Shown here: in pieces, positions 55,132-64,000 of the stretch
Layout: the number at the start of each line of letters is the position of its first letter
How positions within the stretch are numbered: position 1 is the stretch's first letter
DNA from: Pegoplata infirma
Taxonomy: Eukaryota; Arthropoda; Insecta; Diptera; Anthomyiidae
NCBI GenBank assembly: GCA_963921195.1
Contig: OY992537.1
Coordinates: forward strand, 132,764,694-132,828,693
Length of the DNA: 64,000 nt
Reading direction: 5' to 3'
The notes under the pieces: model-generated
The model's database searches: none
The model's input: only the letters and a program-made list of their open reading frames with translations
Told to the model about the DNA's origin: nothing
Program-made: the position numbers and the translations under genes

Positions 55132-55363
55132 ATTTGCCAATTTCCAACTGAAAGTCAGTTGATGTAACTAAAATTAGGTTGAAGCACTCACATATAGGTT
55201 GTCGCAATTGAATATCGGTAGTCACAACTGAATAACGTTGATATAACTGACTTTTAGTTGAAACAATCATAAAATATGTTAGTCACAGCATATTTAAGTA
55301 GCAACAATCAAATTTTGAGTTGCTTCAACTGAAAAATTCAGTTGGCAATTTATTTTTCTGTGT
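55132..55363. mobile_element. 232-bp MITE, TIR CACACAGAAAACAAATTTGC
   Basis: The left end pairs with TTGGCAATTTATTTTTCTGT plus GTG at the right. The interior repeats CAACTGA / TCAGTTG in both orientations. It interrupts a tandem unit between TTCGATTACCAGTT and TTTGATTCTGATTCC. Confidence 0.6.
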
Positions 55364-56800
55364 GTTTGATTCTGATTCCGAATCTGTTTTTTAAATTTTT
55401 CCATCACGTCAGGTTTTTAAGAAAATTGAATTCAAATTTTACAAAAAACTTATTTTTAGCTTTTTGTAAAATTTTTGAATGCGTCTGGTATCTGATTATC
55501 ACCGAATCTGTTTTAAAAATTTGTCCACCACGTCAGGCTTTTAATAAAATTTAGGTCAAAGATTACAAAACTCGTGTTTTTGGGCATTTCTAAGAGCTTC
55601 TTTATGAAATTCTTGAACGCGTCTAGGATCTAATACGTTCGATGCTGCTTCCTTATCGGTTTTTAAAATTTTCTGTCAGATTCATAAAAACCGTGTTTTT
55701 GGGCCTTTTGAAGAGTTTTTTTTAGTTCCGGATCTGTTTTATACATTTTTTCATCACAACAGGCTTTTGGGAAAATTGAAAACAAAGCTCACAAAAACGT
55801 ATTTTGGGCTTTTTGAGAGCTTTTTGTGAAACTTTTGTATGAGTCTGGAATCTGATCACCCGAATCTGTTTTTCAACTGTTTTCTTCACTTACGGCTTTC
55901 ACGAAAAGTGAAGAAACAAAAACGTGTTTTTGAGCATTTTTGAGAGCTTTTTTATAAAATTTTTTTATGAGTCACCGTTTTCACGCTTTTGATTAACCTT
56001 TCGATGCTGATTCCAAATCTGATTTACAAAAAAAAATTGTGGTCAAAGTAATTTAGCATTTTGAACAAAATTAGCCAAAAAATTATTTTGGCTTATTATA
56101 ACTTCAAAAGAATGATTATAGCGATCCAGAAATTCATGTGACAGAAATTTGGAATGACATATAAAAGTAAATCGTGCGTCATAAGATCTCAGAACTTGGA
56201 ACTTTGGCCTCAATTTTCTCATAAACCTGACGTGATAAAAAAAAATCGAAACCAGATTGGGAATCAGCATCAAAAGGTTGATAGTAAATGACAAAAAAAA
56301 ACGAATTGCCATATTTGTGAATACAACAGTGCTCCTATACGGCAATTTGTAATATCAACAACCGTTTGTAAATTTTGATTGTTGAAAAAATAATTTTGTT
56401 TTTTTCAACAAAGAATTTCAACAAACACAAACAGCTATAGAGTTGCTTTATCTTAAATAACCTGTGATAATAATTTTAAGTTGTGTTTTAAATTAAACAC
56501 AGAAAAAAAAAATTGTCAATACAATTAATTTCATTGTTAATACAATTAAACATTTAATTGAAACTGAGCCTACATTGGATTTTGTCAATACAACATTGGA
56601 TTTTATAACTTTTATTTTATAAAAAATATCAACTTAGTTTTGTCAATTAAATTCATTGTTGTATCAACAATGAAATTAATTGAAAAGTTTGTAATAAATT
56701 ATGTTAACGGAAATAAACGTGCTTTAATATCAATTTATTTTAAAAAAATCTAAAAATAGCACAAAAGAAATCTAAAAATTAAAAAAAAAAAAAAACATTA

Positions 56801-56870
56801 GCCGGCAGCGGGAATTGAACCCGCAACTAACATGATACGAGTCTAGAACACTACCACCGTGCTATTCCTT
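56801..56870 (-). ncRNA. tRNA-like module 1
   Basis: Minus strand: TAGCACGGTGG fits the A box, and the D stem GCAC/GTGT can form. The T arm GCGGGTTCAATTCCCGC is perfect and its GGTTCAATTCC fits the B box exactly. CCGGC follows, then a run of about 15 T, a good Pol III stop. The anticodon region (CTAGACTCGTATCATG) does not make a proper stem; the loop would place CGT (Thr) at the anticodon. Probably a tRNA-derived sequence rather than a working tRNA. Confidence 0.5.
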
Positions 56871-56987
56871 ATATACACTTGTAGTTGACTATACGCGTAT
56901 ATTAAAGGAAAAACTGCTTTTAATGTCATTTAATTTAAAAATAAAATAAAAAAACTAAAAATAGAACAAAAAAAAAATAAAAAATCT

Positions 56988-57056
56988 GGCGGCAGCTGGA
57001 ATCAAACCGGCAACGAACATGGTACAAGTCTAGCACACTACCACCGTGCTATTCCT
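56988..57056 (-). ncRNA. tRNA-like module 2
   Basis: Same layout as module 1: TAGCACGGTGGTAGTGTGCT, CTAGACTTGTACCATG and a T arm GCCGGTTTGATTCCAGC with one B-box change. A T run follows within about ten bases. Diverged more than module 1. Confidence 0.4.
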
Positions 57057-57148
57057 CATATATATATGTAGTTGACTTAATGCGTATAAAAGGTGTCTGC
57101 TGAATAGCAAAAACAAAATAATCTCCAAATAAAAATAAAAAAATGTTT

Positions 57149-57215
57149 CCGCCACCTGGCAGCGAACCCGCAATGTTCATGATTCGAGTCTAGCACACTA
57201 CCACCGTGCTATCGT
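57149..57215 (-). ncRNA. tRNA-like module 3
   Basis: TAGCACGGTGGTAGTGTGCT and CTAGACTCGAATCATG are kept. The T arm is damaged (GCGGGTTCGCTGCCAGG). A T run follows. Looks like a decayed member of the tandem trio. Confidence 0.35.
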
Positions 57216-57893
57216 CACATATTTTTGTGCTTCATTAAATAAGTTAATAAAGTGTCCGTGTTATCAATAAGCATTTTGTGCGTTTTTTAACAATGATTTT
57301 AATTGATGCATTTAATTGGAATTTAAAGTGGATTTTTGTCATATTAACAATATACATTGTTGATACAATTAAAAACGTAGTTGAACTAGAAATTAGTTGC
57401 TATCAATTTGTTTAGTTACTTTTGATTTCACGATATTTTTTTCTGTGAATGTTTGTGTTTATGTTAGATGTTTTATGTAAAATGTATTGTGACTTAGGGC
57501 GGATTACTCAATTGTTGATCTGACAAAAGTTAAAAATCTTAATTTTTTTTTCAACAAAGAAATTCAACAAACACAATTTTTTGATCTGACAAATGATTTT
57601 TTTTTTCAACAAAGAAATTTAACAAACACAAACACTATTTGTTGACATGATAAAAGAATTTTGAAATAAAATTACTTGACTGAGTTTGTTGAAAACCAAA
57701 TCGAAGTTTTGTATTATGGACCAACAGGCGTCCGTTTTTACTAAATGTTTGGTTGATATCAAGTTTGGTTGATTTACAATTGATGTTTGTTGATTTAAAT
57801 TTGACGATTTTATTTTCTGTGTATACATATTCTATTATTTGTTTATTTTTTTCCTTCAACAAATATTTCCTTAAAAACAGTTCTAAAAAATGT

Positions 57894-57946
57894 GGAGGGA
57901 GTTAAAAATTCGGCACAGCCGATCATAACCCCTTACATGTTTTATT
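57894..57946 (+). repeat. mini-me tail hairpin remnant
   Basis: GTGGAGGGAGTTAAAAATTC, hairpin TTCGGCACAGCCGA and CCCCTTACATGTTT parallel the tail at 19603-19655. Confidence 0.5.
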
Positions 57947-59057
57947 ACACTGTGCAAGAAATTTTGAGTCATCGCTTTGAGCCTCAATGGCTTCAACGCC
58001 ACTGACTTTTCAAAACCCTTTGGTTTTGATTTCTTCTTCGGATTTCTTTTTTATGGCCCACTGAAGTTATTAAAAGCGTTTGGAAAACGTCAAAAAAACT
58101 TTAATAAAAACACATTTTAGCTTCAAAATATGGATTGATGTCTTCAGTGAAATTGTTTGGTGTTCCTTTCTTAAAACATATAAACCTTCTAACTGAAATT
58201 TTAAGAGGTCATTTTAGTCTTTCCTACAAATATTTTCCACATAAAATTTCACTAGGGGTTGTCAAGGGTTAAAAGTTTCTGCGACATACGCAAAATGCTT
58301 AAAAATTGACAAATATAAAAAATCAATGTCTATATTTGATGGTCTAATTTTTTACGACGTTGAAGTCATTGAGGCTATTTTTTCTTGTTGCACAGTGTTT
58401 TTTATACATATTTTGTATTCCATCTACCCCCCATTGAATACTTGAATGCAACTTGAAATTTATAACGACTGCACAAATCAACGAGTGAATTTAGTGGTTT
58501 TTATGTTTGTGGGTATGATGGGTTTAAGTGATTGTTCTCAGCAGCTAAACAATTCAATTTAACTAATAATTTTAATCAATCTATTAAGTCATTTTACGTG
58601 CTTTAAAAACATTAGGGGTTAAATTCTAAAGAGTATAAGAGTTTAATTCTTTTTAATGGAAATCTTTAAAGTGTTTTTCATAAACAATACTAAAAACAAT
58701 ACATAAACACATTAAGAATATTTTCCACTAGAAAAGATAAGGGCTATTGTAGATTAAAATTTAAAGACATCTATTAACGTTAAACAGACAACATATTTAA
58801 CTAGCCCAGTTAGTCAAAATATCGTAGATACAATTTACTTAAATAATTCATGTGAGACATGTTGGAATTTATCAATCACGACATTCACCAATTAAACTTT
58901 CTACAAAATTATACTTTCTATAGAAAAAATGTCTCGCAAAAAAGACAAATTTTCTATAAAAATTGTCTCAGGATCTGATAACTCCTTCCAAAAGAAACGG
59001 AAAGGCGATAATATTTAGTTTAAGAAACTGGATACTCGTAACCAAAAGAGTTTAGAC
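57947..59057. other. Non-coding stretch
   Basis: No coding frame or paired termini found. Near 58000 and 58370 the words GAAGTCATTGAGGC / GCCTCAATGGCTTC are inverted to each other. Confidence 0.35.
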
Positions 59058-59371
59058 CAATGATTCCCAACCTTTGATTCTCGCCCCACTGGGGGGCAAT
59101 TTGAATGCCTCAGGGGGGGGGGAGGCAACGAACAAATTAAGAACTAAAAAAAAGCTATTTTAGTGAAATTATTTAGTTTATTGTTTTGAAAACTTTTTCT
59201 AAAAACTATATTTAAACGATGGTTTTAACAAAAAGTTTGCTTAACCACTACAAATTTTGAATTTTACAACAAATTTAAAAAATTTGCCAATTTTTTTTGA
59301 GTGTAGGGCGGACATTGTAGTTTTTTCAACTTAAAAGTGGGGTATGGCACAAAAAAGGTTGGGAACCATTG
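59058..59371. mobile_element. 314-bp hAT-type MITE, TIR CAATGATTCCCAACCTTT
   Basis: CAATGATTCCCAACCTTTGA and GGTTGGGAACCATTG are the well-known hAT terminus type (CAGTGGTTCCCAACC in many animals). Flanks GTTTAGAC (59050-59057) and GTTGAGAC (59372-59379) agree in 7 of 8. It includes a G-rich patch at 59088-59125. Confidence 0.8.
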
Positions 59372-59395
59372 GTTGAGACAATGGCCTCTATTTGT

Positions 59396-59824
59396 TAGAG
59401 ATGGGAGCGTGAGTGGATTTTGACTCACGCACGCTCACGAAATAAAAATTTTGCTCACGCACGCTCACACATGAAATTTTATTTTCTGCTCAATTTAATT
59501 TCTCACAAAATTAAAAATAACAATTACTTTTTTCGATTTCTTGCACAAAAAGTATTCAAATTCCTAAAAAAAATCATAAAAATTTATTTAAATCACAATT
59601 TGGTATTAATTACCCTCTAAATTCAATATGAAGACGATTTTCTTTCTAGTTTTCTGTTTTCGACAGCACAAAAAAATCACGCAAACTCACGATAAAAAAT
59701 TTACTCACGCATGAAACTATTTTTACTAATCACGCGCACTCACGATCACGTGAGTAAAAATTAATTTCACTAACGATGAATCACGCGTGAATCACGAAAA
59801 ATTCGTGTCACGCACGCATCTCTA
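59396..59824. mobile_element. 429-bp hAT-type MITE, TIR TAGAGATGGGAGCGTG
   Basis: TAGAGATGGGAGCGTGAGTG and CACGCACGCATCTCTA; flanks CTATTTGT (59388-59395) and CTATGTGT (59825-59832) agree in 7 of 8. ACTCACGCACGCTCACGA repeats fill both ends. It lies only 24 bp from the preceding MITE. Confidence 0.8.
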
Positions 59825-60734
59825 CTATGTGTAACACAATCCCTTTTTCTAAAACAAATCCCTTTTTTAAACACAAATTTAGCGCCCCTTCTATAAACCC
59901 TTTTATACTACACAGAAAAAAAATCTGTAAATTTTGAGAAGTATTGGGCAGTGGGTGTCATATTGGTTGGATGCCATTTGTTTTGCTCTCTAATAAGTTG
60001 GTACTCTTCCCTTTACTATTGCATGTAAAAACTCTCTTAAACACTAAGAGAACCAATTTATATAAAGTGCCATATTGTTTTGGGGTCTATCAAAAGCTCT
60101 GATCATCTTTACTCTATGGTATTGGTTAAAAAATTACACAATTTTGCACCAGTAAACATATTACACTAATCTACACGGTTTTTGCACAGACATGTTACAC
60201 TTCTAAACACGAATCTGTCACCAAAAAAGTTGTATCAAATCGCCTTCTCAAGATATAGGCATTTTCATTTTTTGTGGACTAAGCCCCCAAACACCTCACA
60301 CACCTGGTGAAAAAAGAGCTGAATGAACGAATGAATTAAAAGAACTAAATGAACGAGAAGTTGTGACCTAGGTCTCATAGTTCAGTAAAGTGAACTAGGG
60401 ATTTGAACTAGTTCGTTCATGAATAACCTGACCAACTGCTTTTGACTGAAAAGCGGGACGGAAAGGTTGAAAAAGCGTGATTTTGGTCAAAAAGCGGAAT
60501 TTTGGTCAAAAAAAGCGGGATTTTATAAAAAAAGTTAAAAAAGTAAAATTCGACTTTACCGAACCTATGAAAACCCTTCACAATGCCCAAAATGCTTTAA
60601 ATACTTTTTATGGGCTGTAATATTTTTAAGGTAAAAAGAAAATGTATAAAAATATTTACTAAAAAAATTTTAATTTGATTAAAAAAACTTTTTTTAGTAA
60701 TTTTGTAAAAAAAAATATTTTTGAGTGAAAAAAA
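59825..60734. other. Non-coding stretch with a solo CACAGAAAAAAAA end
   Basis: CACAGAAAAAAAATCTG at about 59913 looks like a left TIR without partner. AAAAGCGGGA(C/T)..TTTTGGTCAAAA repeats lie at 60450-60530. No gene. Confidence 0.35.
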
Positions 60735-60809
60735 ACAATGCATAAAAACCAGGCGCGGATCCAAGGGGGGGGGCAAATGGGGGAAATTTCCCCCCAAATC
60801 AATTTCGAA

Positions 60810-60910
60810 AAAGAAAAAAGAAAAGGAAGAGAAGAGAAGAGAAGAGAAGAAAAAAGAAAAAGAAAGAGAAGAAGAGGAAAAAGAAAGAGTAGAAAAAGGA
60901 GAAGAAAAAC
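60810..60910 (+). repeat. Homopurine tract
   Basis: About 100 bases of almost pure A/G (GAAAAAGAAAAAAGAAAAGG, then AGAGAAGAGAAGAGAAGA). It directly follows a G-run region (60756-60795) with the words GGCGCGGATCCAAGGGG. The Lys/Glu-rich frames across it are composition artefacts. Confidence 0.7.
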
Positions 60911-60982
60911 AAATTTTACAGTGTGAAAAAATTTTCAGAATCCAAAAAAAATTTTGAGACCTTTAAGAAATTATCAATACCA

Positions 60983-61794
60983 CACTCAAAATATTTTGTA
61001 GGCAAAAACAAAAGAAAAACACACTTAAAACCAGTGAATAAACAATTGAAAACCATCCCAGTAATTATTCATTTGTTTTAAAAACATCAACATTTATTTT
61101 TTACTGTTGGCAAAATTTTCTAAAATAAATAACACTAAACATTAAAAAATTACGGTTTTTTCATTCTTTTTTACCAACAAATTCGAAAAAAATAACCTAC
61201 GAAAACATTAAAAATTAATGATAGTTCTGTTATTTTTACCAACAAATTCCAAAAAAATAACCTACCAAAACATTAAAAATTAATGATTTCGTAGGTTATT
61301 TTATACAATTTTCTATTGAAATATTTTTTTAAAATTTTTTAATAAAATTTTGGGGAATCGATCCCGCAATCAACTACATTCTGGCCAGACACTCTACCCA
61401 TCGTGCCAAAGCCACTTGATACAAATATGTTTTTATATTTCTATAAATAATTTTTTGAATTTTTTTTCTACAAGCAAATAACTGACTTGTGTAGGTAAAA
61501 ACTAATGATATATCATTAAAAAATACCAACAATTTAAAAAAAAATTACTTACACAAATCATTAAAAATTTAAAGAATAATCAGTAGTTTTTACTTACAGA
61601 ACAAAAATAAATGACTTTATAAATTAAATGTTAGTGAAAGTCTTTATTTTTTAGTGTGTTATTTTTGAAACAAAGGACTGATGTAGTCATTAATAAAAAC
61701 TGAACATCAAACAAATGTTTTTTCTTTTAAAAACGACTAAACGGAAAACTTTTTAAATAAACTACAAACAGTTAATGACATAATTTTTTGAGTG
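60983..61794. mobile_element. 812-bp TIR element CACTCAAAATATTTTGTAGG with a tRNA-like module
   Basis: CACTCAAAATATTTTGTAGG at the left against CATAATTTTTTGAGTG at the right (and CCTACAAACAG / CTACAAACAG inside); CA flanks both ends. A 66-68-bp direct repeat (TTACCAACAAATTC..AAAAAAATAACCTAC) lies at 61171-61290. A tRNA-like module is near the centre. Confidence 0.55.
61352..61415 (-). ncRNA. tRNA-like module in the 812-bp element
   Basis: Minus strand: TGGCACGATGGGTAGAGTGT resembles an A box and D arm, and CGGGATCGATTCCCC a T arm with B box GGGATCGATTCC. The anticodon arm is not well formed. Different sequence from the trio at 56801-57215. Confidence 0.4.
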
Positions 61795-61962
61795 CAAACA
61801 TAAAAAGGTTTTTTTTATAAGCCATTTATTTAAATCGGAGATTTTTTTCGGGTATAATATAATGAATTCTTTCGAAGATTTTTTATTACAAATCTGAAAA
61901 TTTTTCTAAAAGAAAAATGTTTTTCCAGAATCCAAAAAAAAAAATTCGTAAAAAATATTCTT

Positions 61963-62359
61963 CACTCAAAGAATTATGTAGGTAAATTCCAGTAAATATT
62001 CACTTAAAACAAATGAAATTTTATTTAAAAACCATTCCACTGTTTTTTCATTTAAAATAAAAACACATTACAGTCAATTTTAAATGTTAATTTAATGACT
62101 AACCAAAACATTAAAAAACTAGTGAATATTCAGTTATTTTGTATTGAAAAACAGTAAAACTATAGAAGAAATATTTTACTGCCGAAATTAAATGTAACAG
62201 AAAATTCGTTTTTAATACAGTAAATTATTTTTTTTTAAACTACAGAAACAGTAAAAAAATTAAATCCTTTATAAAATAAGTGATTTTTCTTTTAAAATGA
62301 CTTTACTGATTACTTTTTAAAATAACCTACAAACAGTTAATGACATAATTTTCTTAGTG
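61963..62359. mobile_element. 397-bp TIR element CACTCAAAGAATTATGTAGG
   Basis: The left end pairs with AACCTACAAACAGTTAATGA plus CATAATTTTCTTAGTG at the right; TT flanks both ends. Related to the element ending at 61794 (shared AACAGTTAATGACATAATTT). Confidence 0.55.
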
Positions 62360-62435
62360 TTTGAATTTAAAAAATTTGTTACGAAAAATATTTAGGTTTG
62401 GAGAATGCCTTGGGCTCTAAAAAATGTTTAGCAAT

Positions 62436-63209
62436 TAGGGTTGCCAGACGGGATTGTCCCGCTTTTCATAACCGATTCGCGCGTCCCGCGCGTGATTCCA
62501 TATTCCTGCTATTTTGCAATTTTTTTTTAACAACAACTATTTTTTATTTTAAAAGCCAAAGTTTTTCAAAGGCTTATTTTTAAACTTTTGTAAAATTGGT
62601 TTTACCTTGCCGCCCAAATGATGTGGATTTAGAACAGTTTTAAGAAAAAAATAAAGGCCTCACACCTGAGGTAAAATCTCGGTCGAAAGAGGTTTCGATC
62701 ATATGGTCTGCATCATTTTATACACAACCATATGATCGAAATCTTGTTCGAACGAAATTTCACCTCAGTGTGAATTGGGTATAACAAAAAAGTTTACAAT
62801 CTTAGTGTTTGTTTGAAAAAAAAATATTTTTAAAAAAATGTACGCCGAAAGTTGCACAATATAGAGTTCATTCCGGAAAAAATATTTAAAAAATTTCCAT
62901 GGAGTAATTCTGGTCTAGCGTTATATATTCAAAATGAAAATGTGTGTACTAATATTTATTTTAGCTAAATTAGTCTCTAAAGCAGCGCGAAAAAATGTTT
63001 CTGAAAAACAAAAACATTTGTTCTGTTTCAAAATGCACTAGAGGCCAATAGTCTCTATTTAAAACAATAAAACTCGACAATATGCTGCTAAATTTTTCGG
63101 TTTTGTTCATAAAAATATGTTTGTCCCGCGAAAATTTTTAAAATCCCGCCATTTTTGTAATTTTCGGGAGTCTGCCCCGCATTTTCGAAATAAAATTCTG
63201 CCAACCCTA
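62436..63209. mobile_element. 774-bp hAT-type element with exact TSD
   Basis: TAGGGTTGCCAGACGGGA and TCTGCCAACCCTA; TTAGCAAT at 62428-62435 and 63210-63217 is an exact 8-bp TSD. CCCGC/GCGGG words cluster near both ends (62456-62495, 63123-63180). No transposase. It hosts a small hairpin MITE. Confidence 0.85.
62660..62775. mobile_element. 116-bp hairpin MITE
   Basis: CTCACACCTGAGGTAAAATC onward pairs with GAAATTTCACCTCAGTGTGA over about 50 bp per arm (also GATTTCGATCATATGG type), loop about 15-20 bases. Terminus related to the ATTCACAC group. TSD not evident. Confidence 0.6.
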
Positions 63210-64000
63210 TTAGCAATAGACATGCACCAAATCTAAATCTTATTTAGAACTGGACAATTTTTCTATAAAGAAATATCTGAATGAAGAAAACAAATCTCGA
63301 TTTACATTTTTCATAAATAACAGCATCAGAATTTAAAAAGTTCTAAAAGAATTTATAACTTGTTAGAACATAATAATTAAGTGAAAAGGTTCAAAAGTAG
63401 AACAGTTTTTGAGATATTGATAACATTACAAATTTTCAACTTTTTAAAGAGATGGAAAAACTCTCTTATTTTCTTCGTATTAGATCAGACTTGAACTGTA
63501 AACAGAGAAACGAATTAAAAAAATCTTTGTGAAATATAAAATAGAATTAAAATTTTTTCCACAAATTAGGTAAAATTGAAGCAAAATTGTCTATATCACA
63601 AAATCTTTTTTTAATTTCAACTCACAAGGGAAGTCTCCCTAGTGTCACACGCGGATCTTCATTAAATTTGGATACGTTGTTAAGAACGAAAATTAATTCG
63701 ACACGTATTTTTTTAGCGGCCCAAACTCATTTTTTGGGGGGGTCGATTTGTATGGGGGGAAATTGACCTTTTTTAGTTTTTTACGATTTACGCCTATTAA
63801 AACAAAATTAATATAGGCATGTGTGGTATCAGATTAAAGGTATTAAAAATACCTATCTCGTGGTGCTAACAACGGGCCAAAGAACTTAATATTTTTTTAC
63901 TTATTAACAAAAATGTCCTAAAATTTTGGTATTTTACTCAATATCACAAAAAGTTGTGCATGTTTGGACACGTTCTTAGAACATGTAGATAGGTTTTCCA
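63210..64000. repeat. Non-coding stretch with second copy of the CTCCCTAGTG repeat
   Basis: At 63625-63682 ACAAGGGAAGTCTCCCTAGT, GTCACACGCGGATCTTCAT matches the left end of the element at 14529. It runs toward the window edge, so its right end is not seen. Nothing coding. Confidence 0.4.

Larger units (their letters stand above)
53850..56290 (+). repeat. Tandem array, about 160-180-bp unit
   Basis: Units share GCTGATTCCGAATCTGTTTT, TTTTCATCACGTCAGGCTTT, GAGAAAATTGAGGTCAAAGT, TCACAAAAACCGTGTTTTTG, GGCATTTTTAAGAGCTTTTT and ATGCGTCTGGTATCTGATCA. At least ten degenerate copies lie between 53850 and 56030. The last unit (about 56190-56290) is inverted relative to the rest. Two MITEs interrupt the array. 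The frame 53730-54041 is a read-through of the first unit, not a gene. Confidence 0.7.
56498..57447. mobile_element. 950-bp TIR element CACAGAAAAAAA carrying three tRNA-like modules
   Basis: CACAGAAAAAAAAAATTGTC at the left, ATATTTTTTTCTGTG at the right, AA on each side. Outer parts are repeats of ACAATTAATTTCATTGTT. The centre holds three related modules with tRNA-like A and B boxes on the minus strand at about 187- and 160-bp spacing, each followed by a T run. No protein coding. Confidence 0.65.
56390..57660 (+). repeat. Dispersed TTTCAACAAAGAAATTCAAC repeats
   Basis: TTTCAACAAAGAA(A)TTTCAACAAACACAA-type words occur at about 56402, 57548 and 57606, on both sides of the CACAGAAAAAAA element. 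The copies around 57540-57640 are about 58 bp apart. Confidence 0.45.

Noticed and set aside
56801..57215. Working tRNA genes
   Set aside because: Anticodon stems do not pair and the modules sit in a transposon; called tRNA-like only.
60721..60957. Two Lys/Glu-rich frames
   Set aside because: They result from a homopurine tract, where stop codons are rare by composition.
62398..62583. 61-codon frame with CPAFHNRFARPARD
   Set aside because: It lies in the GCGGG-rich end of a hAT element with an exact TSD, not in a gene.

Overview
This is 64 kb of AT-rich animal genomic DNA with no recognisable host gene. Every coding stretch I can assign belongs to a transposable element. The mix points to a higher (probably calyptrate) fly: mini-me/DINE-like elements with GTCY microsatellites and hairpin tails, Copia and Ty3/gypsy LTR elements, Tc1-like transposons, a Jockey/CR1-like LINE, and many hAT-type MITEs. 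The species assignment is inference. The region looks like heterochromatin or a large intergenic TE graveyard, and nesting is the main organising principle.

Layout. 0-1.6 kb: 3' end of a Copia element (RT, RNase H, PPT, LTR). 1.7-7.5 kb: hAT elements with 8-bp target-site duplications (TSDs); the largest (3868-7450) holds a palindromic Tc1 derivative and a hammerhead-like motif. 7.8-12.9 kb: a nested palindrome around a mini-me element that itself carries a 3-kb foldback element. 14.1-16.4 kb: a long element with AACAAGGTTCTA subterminal repeats. 16.5-23 kb: a second mini-me with the same foldback at the same position, two copies of a 518-bp CCCAGTCAG-ended element, and another foldback. 23.3-28.4 kb: TA-flanked MITEs and a 2.2-kb hAT-like foldback. 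29.3-31.8 kb: a tandem array of about 165-bp units. 32.6-36.6 kb: a LINE relic on the minus strand split by a hAT element and by an unclassified repeat, the latter split in turn by a young 1.3-kb LTR element. 38.8-39.1 kb: a hAT MITE. 39.9-45.0 kb: a young Ty3-like LTR element on the minus strand coding only for Gag-protease, one LTR broken by a 1.9-kb foldback hAT element. 45.3-53.7 kb: dispersed repeats and hAT elements, one with a transposase relic. 53.8-56.3 kb: a second tandem array. 56.5-57.4 and 61.0-61.8 kb: terminal-inverted-repeat (TIR) elements containing tRNA-like, Pol III-style modules. 59-63.2 kb: more hAT MITEs.

How the parts relate: all the elements seem to be passengers. Autonomous functions are mostly missing. 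Only the Copia Pol fragment (cut by the window edge) and the Gag-protease ORF are undamaged over long stretches, so most elements here must have moved with enzymes supplied from elsewhere. The clean TSDs let one order many insertions: LINE, then unclassified repeat, then LTR element; LTR element, then foldback hAT; mini-me, then foldback. Coordinates of TSD-bounded elements were read base by base. Boundaries of elements without TSDs and of tandem arrays are approximate.
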